A stretch of DNA of 64,000 nucleotides from an uncultured Prevotella sp. (lineage in GTDB: Bacteria > Bacteroidota > Bacteroidia > Bacteroidales > Bacteroidaceae), in contig CAMUYR010000015.1 in assembly GCA_947164965.1 (NCBI GenBank), positions 1 to 64,000 of the forward strand. The letters are read 5' to 3'. The notes beneath the pieces are model-generated. The model made no database searches and was not told where the DNA came from. It saw nothing but the letters and a program-made list of their open reading frames with translations. Of the stretch, positions 18,428-27,758 are shown in pieces. Within the stretch, counting starts at the first letter, position 1. Each line of letters opens with the position of its first letter. The position numbers and the translations under genes are program-made.

Positions 18428-19825
18428 ATGACACCTAATGAAACGCAAGGAGCGAAAGGCTTCTACAAACTCTCTTGGTTGCAACGAATTGGATTCGGTT
18501 CTGGCGACCTGGCACAAAATCTTATTTTTCAGGTAATTTGCACCTACCTGCTGTTCTTTTATACAGATATCTATGGACTGACGCCTTCTGCTGTGGCTGT
18601 CATGTTCCTGGTGGGTAATGTTGCCAATGTGATTTGGGACCCTATAGTAGGTACCTTGATTGATAAGAGCAACCCACGTTATGGCAAATACCGTTCGTAT
18701 CTGCTTTATGTAGGTATTCCATTGTCAGGATTCGCTATTCTCTGTTTCTACAATGGTTTTGCACCATCGCTGATTTATGCATATGTGACCTATGTGTCAA
18801 TGCAGTTGCTCTATACGTTTATTAACGTGCCTTATGGAGCGCTGAACTCATCGTTGACTCGCGATACAGACGAAATCACCATTCTTACCTCAGTGCGTAT
18901 GTTTATGGCGAACCTTGGTGGTCTGGCTGTGAACTCTGGTCTGCCTTTGTTCATTGCTCTGATAGCTGGTGCACCATCTGATAGTCTTCCTAAAGATCCC
19001 TCAGCTTGGTTCACAACGATGACCATCTACGCTATCGTAGGCTTCTGTCTCCTTCTCTTCTGCTTTACACAGTGTAAGGAGCGTGTGGTGATGGATGCAA
19101 AGGCTACAGAAGACGTGAAGGTCAGCGACCTTTGGATGGAATTCCTTCGTAACCGTCCCTTGCGTGTGCTTGCCTTCTTCTTCATCACAGCTTTCGCTAT
19201 GATGTCAGTAGGAAATGCAGCTGGTGCATATTTCATTAACAGCAATCTGCACGGCTCAGCTCAGGAGCTATCTATCTTTATGGCTTTGGGTTCTCTGCCT
19301 GCTTTCTTGTTCATGCCTCTTGTTCTTTGGTTCAAGCGTATGGTTGGCAAGAAGAACATGTTCTATCTGTTCCTTGGTGCTGCCATCATCGGTATGGCTA
19401 TGCTCTATGGTATTTCCAAGATGGAGAGCCCCAGCATGATGATGATTTATGTGGCTCAGTTTATTAAGAGCACAGGTGTTATTGTTGCTACTGGTTATAT
19501 GTGGGCATTGGTTCCTGAGGTTATTTCCTATGGTGAGTACACCACAGGTCGTCGTATCTCTGGTATCGTGAATGCGCTGACAGGCTTGTTCTTCAAGGCA
19601 GGTATGACCTTCGGAAGTATTGTTGGACCAGCCGTTCTCGCTTATGTAGGTTACAATAGCAACACCATCGATCAGACTCCATTTGCTGAAGAAGGTATCC
19701 TGTGGCTCGTCTGCGTCATCCCAGCTATGCTGTTAGGTCTGGCTATGTTTATCATCTCACGCTACGAGTTGACTGACGAGGTGATTGACGATATCAACAA
19801 GAAGATCGAGGCACGTAACAAATAA
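18428..19825 (+). CDS. GPH-family (glycoside-pentoside-hexuronide) sugar:cation symporter
   Basis: A 465-residue inner-membrane transporter of the MFS superfamily with about 12 hydrophobic segments. Typical GPH signatures are the N-terminal KLSWLQRIGFGSGDLAQNLI, the loop DPIVGTLIDKSNPRYGKYR, and PEVISYGEYTTGRRISGIV in the second half. It would import xylo-oligosaccharides released by the xylanase. The ATG at 18428 fits family starts and the -7 box. The xylanase follows 11 bp downstream. I recall the same order (symporter, GH10, GH43) from the Prevotella bryantii xylanase cluster. Confidence 0.92.
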   Translation: MTPNETQGAKGFYKLSWLQRIGFGSGDLAQNLIFQVICTYLLFFYTDIYGLTPSAVAVMFLVGNVANVIWDPIVGTLIDKSNPRYGKYRSYLLYVGIPLSGFAILCFYNGFAPSLIYAYVTYVSMQLLYTFINVPYGALNSSLTRDTDEITILTSVRMFMANLGGLAVNSGLPLFIALIAGAPSDSLPKDPSAWFTTMTIYAIVGFCLLLFCFTQCKERVVMDAKATEDVKVSDLWMEFLRNRPLRVLAFFFITAFAMMSVGNAAGAYFINSNLHGSAQELSIFMALGSLPAFLFMPLVLWFKRMVGKKNMFYLFLGAAIIGMAMLYGISKMESPSMMMIYVAQFIKSTGVIVATGYMWALVPEVISYGEYTTGRRISGIVNALTGLFFKAGMTFGSIVGPAVLAYVGYNSNTIDQTPFAEEGILWLVCVIPAMLLGLAMFIISRYELTDEVIDDINKKIEARNK

Positions 19826-19836
19826 ATGTTTCATCA

Positions 19837-21039
19837 ATGCGTAGACTTATAGCATTCATATTTGCTACAGGCCTGGTTGCCTTAATGCAGGCACAGTCGT
19901 TGGCAGAAGCCTATCGCGACTATTGGTACACGGGTGTCAGTGTAAACCAGTGGCAGGTTGAGGCTGACGATAGTGGCCAGAACAAGCACGACGTGACGGG
20001 CTTTATCTCTGGTGACCAGACCAAGGATTGGGACATCATTGCCAGCAACTTCAATTTTGTGGTGGCTGAGAACTGTATGAAGTGTGAGGTTATTCATCCG
20101 CAAGAGGGTGTATATGATTTCACGCTTGCCGACCAGTTTGTCAATAGGGCCAAAGCTGCAGGGATGAAAGTGCTTGGTCATTGTCTCATCTGGCATTCGC
20201 AGTGTGCTCCTTGGTTCCACTTCGACAAGAATGGTAAACTCGTATCGAAAGAAGTGCTTAAGAAGCGCATGCGCGAACATATTTATACTATCGTGAGCCA
20301 TTTCAAAGGTCGTGTGGATGCTTGGGATGTGGTAAACGAAGGGTTTGAGGATGATGGAACCCCACGCAAGAGCCTGTTCTGGCAGATATTGGGTACCGAC
20401 TATATTCCTTTGGCGTTCCAGTATGCTCACGAGGCTGATCCCAATGTGGAACTGTATTATAACGACTTCTCGATGAATAAGCCAACGAAGGTGGAGGGTG
20501 TTTGTCGCTTCTTCCGTCCGCTCATCGCGCAGGGACTGCCCATTACAGCTATTGGTATGCAGGGACACATGATTCTGGAGGATAATGTCGACAACAGTAT
20601 TATCAAACAGTACGACCATAGCATTCAGACGATTGCAGCTACTGGTGTCAAGACATTCTTCTCAGAACTAGACCTCTCAGCACTGCCTAATCCTTATGGA
20701 TTCTCAGGTGCCAATATTAGCGATAAGTTTGCCTATCGTCCTGAGATGGATCCCTTTACAAAAGGGCTCACAGCAGAGAAGGAAAAGGAAATAGGCGATT
20801 TCTGGGTAGACTTTTATAAGATGCTGATCACTCATCGTAAGGACATCATGCGTGTCAACTTCTGGTGTCTGAACGATGGCAACTCGTGGCGTAATGACTT
20901 CCCTATCAAGGGACGCACGGACTATGCGACGCTCTTTGATCGCCAGAACCAGCCTAAGTCGTTTATTCCAAGACTTATCGAACTGGTGAAGCCCCAGCAA
21001 CCAGTAGTTCCTGCCAAAGGAAAAAAGAAGAAAAAGTAA
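19837..21039 (+). CDS. GH10 endo-1,4-beta-xylanase, secreted
   Basis: A 400-residue enzyme with a signal peptide (MRRLIAFIFATGLVALMQAQ) and one GH10 TIM barrel. The acid/base is Glu168 in DAWDVVNEG and the nucleophile Glu277 in FFSELDLSAL. The substrate-binding HCLIWHSQCAPWF block is also present. There is no carbohydrate-binding module; the C-terminus is a basic tail (KGKKKKK). It probably acts in the periplasm or at the surface on xylan chains whose products enter through the upstream symporter. Confidence 0.95.
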   Translation: MRRLIAFIFATGLVALMQAQSLAEAYRDYWYTGVSVNQWQVEADDSGQNKHDVTGFISGDQTKDWDIIASNFNFVVAENCMKCEVIHPQEGVYDFTLADQFVNRAKAAGMKVLGHCLIWHSQCAPWFHFDKNGKLVSKEVLKKRMREHIYTIVSHFKGRVDAWDVVNEGFEDDGTPRKSLFWQILGTDYIPLAFQYAHEADPNVELYYNDFSMNKPTKVEGVCRFFRPLIAQGLPITAIGMQGHMILEDNVDNSIIKQYDHSIQTIAATGVKTFFSELDLSALPNPYGFSGANISDKFAYRPEMDPFTKGLTAEKEKEIGDFWVDFYKMLITHRKDIMRVNFWCLNDGNSWRNDFPIKGRTDYATLFDRQNQPKSFIPRLIELVKPQQPVVPAKGKKKKK

Positions 21040-21061
21040 TAAATTGTAATTCAAGAATATT

Positions 21062-22093
21062 ATGAAACCAAAGTATTTATTCCCCAGCGACTATATGGCT
21101 GACCCTTCAGCCAACGTGTTTAATGGCAGATTGTATATCTATCCCTCTCACGACTGGGATGCTGGCGAGTGTTTCGACGACGATGGCGGACACTTCCAGA
21201 TGAAGGACTACCACGTGCTCTCGTGGGATGATGTTGAAAATGACGATGCTACAGATCATGGTGTGATTCTCGATGTCAAGGATGTGCCCTGGGCAGAGAA
21301 GCAGATGTGGGATAACGACTGCGTAGAGAAGGATGGCAAATACTATCTCATCTTCTCCGCTAAGGCCTACGATGGCGTGTTCCGTCTGGGTGTAGCTGTT
21401 GCTGACAAGCCAGAAGGTCCGTTCAAACCTATGGAAAAGCCTATTCGTGGCTCGTTCTCTATCGACCCCTGCGTATTTAAGGACGATGATGGCCAGGTGT
21501 ACTGCTACTTTGGTGGACTCTGGGGCGGACAGCTCCAGTGGTGGCATCCGCTGCCCAATGGCTTGGCTCCTATCTTTGGCAAGTATGGTGACCAGAACGG
21601 ACTCATCGACCTGGGTGCAGCTCCTGACCATCAGGGTGAGCTCTTTACAACTGCCGATGCGCCAGCTATCAACAGCTGCGTAGTTCGCATGAGCGACGAT
21701 GTGCAGCAGTTTGCTGAGGCTCCTCGTGGCGTTGTGGTTCTCGACGAGAATGGCGAGCCCATGAAGGCTGGCGATCCTCACCGTTTCTTCGAGGCCTCTT
21801 GGATGCACAAATATAACGGCAAGTATTATTTCTCTTACTCTACAGGCGATAGCCACTACCTCTGCTACGCTATTGGCGACAACCCCTACGGACCATTCCG
21901 CTATCAGGGTGTTATCCTCGAGCCAGTAGTAGGTTGGACCACTCATCACAGCATCGTAGAGTATAAGGGTCAGTGGTATCTCTGCTATCACGACTGTGTG
22001 CCCTCCAATGATATCACCCATCTGCGTTCGCTGAAGATCCAGCGTTTGTTCTACAACGAGGATGGAACGATACAAACAGTAATTAATGAATAA
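21062..22093 (+). CDS. GH43 beta-xylosidase/arabinofuranosidase, cytoplasmic
   Basis: A 343-residue five-bladed propeller enzyme. The catalytic base is Asp14 in DYMADPSANVF, the pKa-modulating Asp is Asp135 in SFSIDPCVFKDDDG, and the acid is Glu244 in FFEASWMHKYNGKYYF. There is no signal peptide, so it should cleave imported xylo-oligosaccharides in the cytoplasm. The gene's last 8 bp overlap the start of the sigma-factor gene (ATGAATAA). Confidence 0.93.
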   Translation: MKPKYLFPSDYMADPSANVFNGRLYIYPSHDWDAGECFDDDGGHFQMKDYHVLSWDDVENDDATDHGVILDVKDVPWAEKQMWDNDCVEKDGKYYLIFSAKAYDGVFRLGVAVADKPEGPFKPMEKPIRGSFSIDPCVFKDDDGQVYCYFGGLWGGQLQWWHPLPNGLAPIFGKYGDQNGLIDLGAAPDHQGELFTTADAPAINSCVVRMSDDVQQFAEAPRGVVVLDENGEPMKAGDPHRFFEASWMHKYNGKYYFSYSTGDSHYLCYAIGDNPYGPFRYQGVILEPVVGWTTHHSIVEYKGQWYLCYHDCVPSNDITHLRSLKIQRLFYNEDGTIQTVINE

Positions 22094-22583
22094 CAACCAA
22101 CTATTATCAAACTATTATTCAGAGCATCGCGATGAGATGGTAAATTTCATCGCGGTGCGTATTAATGATGTCGACGAAGCACAAGATATGGTACAGGATA
22201 TTTTCCTGCGCCTGCTTCGTGGACATTCACTTATCAGCCCCCAGACCCTGCCTTGTCTGGTCTACACGATGGCCCGTCACAGCGTTGCTGACTATTTCCG
22301 TCGTCGTCGTGTCTATGAAGAATACGAACACCATATCACGAAAAGCGCCGATTCCATCGGGGAAATGGAATCGCTCATCAATGCCCGTCAGCTGATGGAA
22401 CGTATGGAACGCTCTTTGGCTCGACTTCCCAAAGCATGTTGCGAAATCTATCGCCTTCACGTCTACGATGGTATGAAGGTCAACGAGATAGCCAAGCAAC
22501 TGTCACTTCCCTATAAGCAAGTAGAAAACCGTCTTGGACAGGCTCGCAAGTCAGTACGCCAACAGCTGAAAGCGTGCGTCTGA
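22086..22583 (+). CDS. ECF-type RNA polymerase sigma factor
   Basis: A 165-residue sigma-70 family protein. The region 2 segment is DVDEAQDMVQDIFLRLLRG, followed by a YTMARHSVADYFRRRR stretch. Region 4 is RLPKACCEIYRLHVYDGMK and VNEIAKQLSLPYKQVENRLG. It is translationally coupled to the GH43 gene. No FecR-type anti-sigma or SusC/D pair follows, unlike many polysaccharide loci, so how it is controlled is open. It may drive this operon or unlinked loci. Confidence 0.9.
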   Translation: MNNNQLLSNYYSEHRDEMVNFIAVRINDVDEAQDMVQDIFLRLLRGHSLISPQTLPCLVYTMARHSVADYFRRRRVYEEYEHHITKSADSIGEMESLINARQLMERMERSLARLPKACCEIYRLHVYDGMKVNEIAKQLSLPYKQVENRLGQARKSVRQQLKACV

Positions 22584-22642
22584 ATCTATGTGGCTCAATA
22601 TTGTAAAGTATTCTGCCTTTCATTGTGCAACTTGTCTTCTTT

Positions 22643-22950
22643 CATCTAAGCATTTTGTTTAATATTTGCTTTTACCATCACCTTCTCATCTAAACTTTTG
22701 ATTACCAATCAATTAATGGGTGATGATAAATGCTATTTACCATTACCTATCCGTCACTAAACTTGATCTTTACCCTAAGTAAACCGCAGTTTTACCCTAA
22801 GTAAACCGTTAAGCCATTGATAATAAAGCAGTTCGCCTATAGTAACATTAATTGGAACTATTAGTACCATTGTTGGAAACTCTTAGTAACATATGTTGGA
22901 ACTGACAGTTCCACATAATGTTACGATACGAAACTATTAATCCTTTTAAT
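22643..22950. repeat. Decayed 22-bp-period repeat field in the gap before the beta-helix gene
   Basis: Clear units: TACCCTAAGTAAACCG at 22771 and 22793; AGTAACAT / AGTACCAT / AGTAACAT / AGTTCCAC at 22841, 22863, 22885 and 22907. CATCTAA at 22643 and 22687 is spaced by 44 bp. Several units hold small dyads (TTTAC-N5-GTAAA; GGAACT-GAC-AGTTCC). The rest of 22584-23133 contains only the promoter at 23059-23089. Confidence 0.7.
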
Positions 22951-23058
22951 TTCAATCATTAATATTTCTGTCAAAAAACAAGAAATAGTGATGGTAAGAT
23001 GATGGTTGAAACAGCTTACCATCACATCATACCACCGATTATTTTTCTTCCAAATGTC

Positions 23059-23089
23059 TTGGTACTTTCATTTTTTTTGTTTATCTTTG
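23059..23089 (+). promoter_or_regulatory. Promoter of the beta-helix/BspA operon
   Basis: TTG at 23059-23061 and TATCTTTG at 23082-23089 with exactly 20 nt between. The ATG is at 23134. Confidence 0.75.
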
Positions 23090-23133
23090 CCCACAAAGAA
23101 GAATAAATTACTAAACAACTAAAAGCAATTATT

Positions 23134-24087
23134 ATGATGAAGAAACTATTAATCTTTGCCCTTGCTGCCCTTTGCAGTACGGCACAAGCAACAATTCTGA
23201 GAGTAAGTAACCGCACTAATTCTGGCGCACCGTACAGCAGTATTTCCGACGCAATTCGCGCTGCAGAAGAAGGAGATACCATTATGGTCGATGGCAGTAA
23301 CACGTCGTATGGAGACATTACCATTACCAACCGTGTGGTGCTGATAGGTCCGGGCTATCTGCTCAACGAGAATGGTGCGATTGCTGAGGGTTCGCCTTCC
23401 GCTATACTGGGTACTGTTTCAAGTAATTACAATCAGGCTGCAGGTAGTATCATTATGGGATTCGACATCAAAGACATGGTCAACCTCAGCCAACCCAATA
23501 TGGTAGTTACACGCTGCAGACTGGCTACCGACTTAAGAATTGCCACCAGCGCCAGCAACTGTGTCGTACACCAGAACTACTTTGTTGGTGGCAGAGTGAT
23601 GTGCCTCTCGACATCCTCTACGTCATGGGCTCCCAATGCGCAGATTACCAATAATATTTTTACCCGCAGATCTGATGATTATGGCGTTATCTATCGTTTT
23701 TCTGATTCACATATTGCCTATAATACGATGGTGGGAACCACAACCAATATTAACTATGGTCAAGAAACTTATCTGACGGGATGCACCGTAGAGAACAATA
23801 TATTTTTTAGAATCAACAACATCTCTGGAAACAGTTACTCCAACAACCTTGTGTTGGCAGAAGGGATTGGCGAAGTTTTTGCAGATGCAACTACCGACAA
23901 AGCTGTTAAGGAGATTTCTGAGGGAAGAGCTGAAGAGTTCGCAGGCAAAGGTGCCTTTGCAGGCAATGATCCTTACGTTATTTCCGGAATCCCAGCAGGT
24001 CCATACATCAACGACATCGAGATGCCGACCTCTGTGGAGAAGGGACAGACACTCAGAGTTAATATTAAGTTAGGTGTACAGCAATGA
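23134..24087 (+). CDS. Secreted right-handed beta-helix protein
   Basis: A 317-residue protein with a signal peptide (MKKLLIFALAALCSTAQA). Residues ~35-250 show short repeats with regularly spaced Asn and hydrophobic residues (ITITNRVVLIGPGYL, CVVHQNYFVGG, AQITNNIFTRR, SHIAYNTMVG, CTVENNIFFRINN), as in pectate-lyase-like parallel beta-helices. No lyase or hydrolase active site is evident, so an adhesin or inactive binding role is possible. The downstream BspA-like gene overlaps by 4 nt (ATGA), so the two are made together. A second ATG three bases on is an equal start. Confidence 0.8.
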   Translation: MMKKLLIFALAALCSTAQATILRVSNRTNSGAPYSSISDAIRAAEEGDTIMVDGSNTSYGDITITNRVVLIGPGYLLNENGAIAEGSPSAILGTVSSNYNQAAGSIIMGFDIKDMVNLSQPNMVVTRCRLATDLRIATSASNCVVHQNYFVGGRVMCLSTSSTSWAPNAQITNNIFTRRSDDYGVIYRFSDSHIAYNTMVGTTTNINYGQETYLTGCTVENNIFFRINNISGNSYSNNLVLAEGIGEVFADATTDKAVKEISEGRAEEFAGKGAFAGNDPYVISGIPAGPYINDIEMPTSVEKGQTLRVNIKLGVQQ

Positions 24088-27000
24088 GAAAGGTTAGACT
24101 ATGGCTTGCCCTTGTGGCCACACTCTTGGCAACATCGGCAGGGGCCCAGTCGAACCTGACGGTAACAGCTGCGGAATATTTCTTCGACAGCGACCCAGGC
24201 TACGGCCAGGCTACAGTAATAAATAATGTGAGTGGGGGCGAGTTGGAAATCGCCATTCCCACCAGCAATCTCAGTGTGGGAGCTCATACACTCTGCCTGC
24301 GTACGTTAGGCAGCAATGGCATTTGGTCCACCACAATGACTAAGCCCATCTTTGTGATGAGTACAGGCAACGAAGTGGCTCGTGTAGAATACTTCTTTGA
24401 CAACGATCCTGGCTACGGCAAGGGTTCTGTCTTGGCTACTTCTGGCTCACCAGATGTAACTATCGAAATCAGCACTGCTGACATTGCCCCTGGTGCCCAC
24501 ATGCTCTATCTGCGTTCGCAGGACACTAATGGTAATTGGTCGTCAGTAATGGCTCACCCCATCTATGTGTTTACCGTATTGCCTGTGGCAGCACTTGAAT
24601 TCTTCATCGACGACAACGATCCAGGCGAAGGTAAGGCAATATCTGTACCTGTGGCTACAGCGACAGCAGCCACCGCCATCTTCGACATCGACACTTCTGA
24701 ACTTACTCCTGGCGAGCACACCCTGAACATCCGTGCTATGGGTATCGACAGCGTATGGACAGCAGTCAGCACTCGTAGATTTATGGTTGAGGGAGCTGCA
24801 GAGCCAGAGCCGTATGCTGTATTGACAGAGAATACAGCTACTGATGGAACAGCAACACCTGCTCCTAACCGTGCAGCAACAGAAAAGAGACATACCCTTA
24901 CCTTCTATTATGATGATAAGAAGGCTGACAGGAATGGTATGAGTGTTGGACCTTTTGATAATTATAGAGATCGGGGCTGGTATTCGCAATGCGAGAATAT
25001 TACTACGGTAGTATTTGATGCCTCTTTTGCCAACTGCTCAACGATTACCAGTACAGGTAACTGGTTCAATGGCTGCACTAATCTGACTACTATTACAGGC
25101 ATCAGTAACCTGAAGACGGAAACCATAACAGATATGCACTCTATGTTTGCAGATTGTAGCAGTCTGACCAGTTTAGATTTAAGCGGCTTCAATACTGCTA
25201 ATGTGACAGATATGGATGGCATGTTCTATGGTTGCAAAGGTTTGACAAGTCTCGACCTGAGTGGTTTCATGACTGACAAGGTGACGAATATGAGTGACAT
25301 GTTTGTTGCTTGCGAAGGTCTGACGAGTCTTAACGTGAGTGGTTTCAAGACAGACAACGTAACAAATATGAGTGGCATGTTCCGTGGCTGTAGTGGTTTG
25401 ACAAGTCTTGATTTGAGCAGCTTTAGGACTGACAACGTAATCTTTGTAGATTATATGTTTGCAGAGTGTAGCAGTTTGACGAGTCTAGACTTGAGCGCCT
25501 TCAATACTGCCAAGGTTGAGAATAGCATGGAGGCAATGTTCCGTAACTGTAGCAGTTTGACGAGTCTTGATTTGAGCGGTTTCAATACATCTAATATGCT
25601 GAATTTGAGTTCAATGTTCGATCGTTGTAGCAGTTTGGCGGAGCTTGACTTGAGTAACTTCAATACCGCCAAAGTGACGAGTATGACTCAGATGTTCGAA
25701 GGCTGTTCTAAGTTAGTTACGATATATGTTGGAGACGACTGGAGCACAAACTCATTGCAATCAGGACTTAGAATGTTCTATCAATGTGAAAGTCTTGTAG
25801 GTGGTATGGGTACTGTCTACGATCCTTCTCATATCGACCAAGCCTATGCACACATTGATGGAGGCACTTCGAATCCAGGATACTTAACGGATAAGAATGC
25901 GACGACAACAAACTTCTTTGCACATATTACCGTTAGGGGCGAAGGTGAGGTGAGTTCAGGTTTGATAACGGTGAGAGATTCTGGCGAGGTAGAGATAGAG
26001 CCAGGAAGGCCATTCCAGATGTTCTTCTATCCAGATTCTGCTTATTATTTGGGTTCGTTAATAGTTAACGGTGACGATATGACTCAGGGAGTTTTGCCTG
26101 CCACAGCATCTGGTGCTGCATCATTCACGATGCAGAATGTGACCAGCAATCTTGATATTATCGTTGAGTTTATGCCTGAAACGCCAGTAGTAGCAGATCC
26201 AGAACCATATGCAGTGTTGAGCGACAACAATACTGTGCTGACGTTCTACTATGATGAGAAGAAGGCTGAAAGGGATGGTATGAGTGTTGGACCGTTTACA
26301 GAAACTTATGAGAATGGTATAATCGTGGGTGTCAGCTCTGGGTGGTACAATGAGAGAGAATCAATAACAAAGGTTGTCTTTGAGGAATCTTTTGCAAACT
26401 ACACTTCATTGACAAGTACAAGATCGTGGTTCTATGGATGTCGCAACTTGGCAGCTATTACGGGACTGCAATATCTTAAAACCGACAATGTGACGGATAT
26501 GTACAGCATGTTTGATGGCTGTTCCAGCCTAAAGAGCATTGATGTCAGCGGTTTTAATACGGAGAACGTGACGCAAATGTGGTGGATGTTTAATGGCTGT
26601 TCTAGCCTGACGAGCCTTGACTTGAGCCACTTCAATACTGCTAATGTGAAGTCTATGAGTGCGATGTTCAGTGGCTGTTCTAGTCTAACAAGTCTCGATT
26701 TGAGTAGCTTCAACACCACAAACGTGACAAGCATGAACTGGATGTTCGACGGTTGCCAATCTCTGATTACACTCAATCTAAGCAACTTCAACACTGCTAA
26801 TCTGGCAGGAACGAATATGGACGACATCTTCGTTAACTGTGGTTCACTGGCTAGCATCGTGGCAGGCAATGCCACCATCTCTGAAGGGGAGTATGCAAAG
26901 GTGAAGAATCCCAATCTGCTGGTTTATGTCAACAATGAATCTCTGGCTCCATCTAATATCACGAATGTCGTAGTAAATGGATTTGCCAAGAATATCGTGC

Positions 27001-27755
27001 TGACAGATACGAAAGAGGGTAATAACAACTGGTTCTGTCCGCAGACATTTACTGCTGAGATGGTGAACTACACTCGCGAGTTCCGCCAGGAGACGACGGT
27101 GGGAGTGAGCAGAGGATGGGAGGCAATAGCTCTGCCTTTCGACGTGCAGAACATTACTCACGAGAAGTGGGGTGCGATAGCTCCGTTTAACAACACTCAG
27201 AGTTCGAAGCACTTCTGGTTGCGTCAATTGGGAGAGAATGGTTTGTTCTCAGCAACTAAGATAGAGGCTAACGTACCTTATGTTATCAGTATGCCTAACG
27301 ATGTAGCCACCTATCCTGAAGAGTTCTTGTTGGCAGGTCGTGTGACGTTCTCATCAGAGAATGTGACGATACCTGCGACAGAACCAAAAGTCATGTCTTT
27401 GGCTGACAGCAGTATTGTTATGATGCCAGCCTTCCTGCGTGTAGACAGGTCGCCAAGTGTTTGGGCTATTAACATTGGTGAGGTTCGTGGACAATACTAC
27501 GAGGGTAGCGTCTTTGAGCGCGAATATCGTCAGGTGCGTCCCTTCGAGGCCTATACCGTACATCGTGGTCAATCGCCAGCTCCAAGATTTGTACCAATCA
27601 ATAGCATGATGGGCGAAACGACAGGTATTGAGGAGGTTGAAGATGCTGCGCTGAATGCTGAAAGCTATTATGACCTCAATGGTAGGAAGCTGCAAGGCAA
27701 GCCTAATGCCAAGGGTGTTTATATTACGAATGGCAGAAAGGTCGTGATTAAGTAA
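24084..27755 (+). CDS. BspA-like DUF285 repeat surface protein with type IX-like C-terminal tail
   Basis: A 1223-residue exported protein (signal MRKVRLWLALVATLLATSAGA). Residues ~25-235 hold three ~65-residue modules, each with YFFD-x-DPGYG or a variant. Then come two blocks of DUF285 repeats (~330-565 and ~790-930), each repeat reading like CSSLTSLDLSGFNTANVTDM with 24-25 residue spacing. The blocks are separated by a stretch with an InlB-like fold (TVRGEGEVSS). The end (YYDLNGRKLQGKP, KGVYITNGRKVVIK) looks like the sorting tail common in Prevotella exported proteins. BspA proteins mediate adhesion; the ligand here is unknown. The internal repeats may vary in number. Confidence 0.88.
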   Translation: MRKVRLWLALVATLLATSAGAQSNLTVTAAEYFFDSDPGYGQATVINNVSGGELEIAIPTSNLSVGAHTLCLRTLGSNGIWSTTMTKPIFVMSTGNEVARVEYFFDNDPGYGKGSVLATSGSPDVTIEISTADIAPGAHMLYLRSQDTNGNWSSVMAHPIYVFTVLPVAALEFFIDDNDPGEGKAISVPVATATAATAIFDIDTSELTPGEHTLNIRAMGIDSVWTAVSTRRFMVEGAAEPEPYAVLTENTATDGTATPAPNRAATEKRHTLTFYYDDKKADRNGMSVGPFDNYRDRGWYSQCENITTVVFDASFANCSTITSTGNWFNGCTNLTTITGISNLKTETITDMHSMFADCSSLTSLDLSGFNTANVTDMDGMFYGCKGLTSLDLSGFMTDKVTNMSDMFVACEGLTSLNVSGFKTDNVTNMSGMFRGCSGLTSLDLSSFRTDNVIFVDYMFAECSSLTSLDLSAFNTAKVENSMEAMFRNCSSLTSLDLSGFNTSNMLNLSSMFDRCSSLAELDLSNFNTAKVTSMTQMFEGCSKLVTIYVGDDWSTNSLQSGLRMFYQCESLVGGMGTVYDPSHIDQAYAHIDGGTSNPGYLTDKNATTTNFFAHITVRGEGEVSSGLITVRDSGEVEIEPGRPFQMFFYPDSAYYLGSLIVNGDDMTQGVLPATASGAASFTMQNVTSNLDIIVEFMPETPVVADPEPYAVLSDNNTVLTFYYDEKKAERDGMSVGPFTETYENGIIVGVSSGWYNERESITKVVFEESFANYTSLTSTRSWFYGCRNLAAITGLQYLKTDNVTDMYSMFDGCSSLKSIDVSGFNTENVTQMWWMFNGCSSLTSLDLSHFNTANVKSMSAMFSGCSSLTSLDLSSFNTTNVTSMNWMFDGCQSLITLNLSNFNTANLAGTNMDDIFVNCGSLASIVAGNATISEGEYAKVKNPNLLVYVNNESLAPSNITNVVVNGFAKNIVLTDTKEGNNNWFCPQTFTAEMVNYTREFRQETTVGVSRGWEAIALPFDVQNITHEKWGAIAPFNNTQSSKHFWLRQLGENGLFSATKIEANVPYVISMPNDVATYPEEFLLAGRVTFSSENVTIPATEPKVMSLADSSIVMMPAFLRVDRSPSVWAINIGEVRGQYYEGSVFEREYRQVRPFEAYTVHRGQSPAPRFVPINSMMGETTGIEEVEDAALNAESYYDLNGRKLQGKPNAKGVYITNGRKVVIK

Positions 27756-27758
27756 AAA

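Noticed and set aside
22584..23133. A tRNA or small RNA gene in the long gap
   Set aside because: No cloverleaf-type pairing or CCA end was found; the sequence is periodic and A+T-rich.
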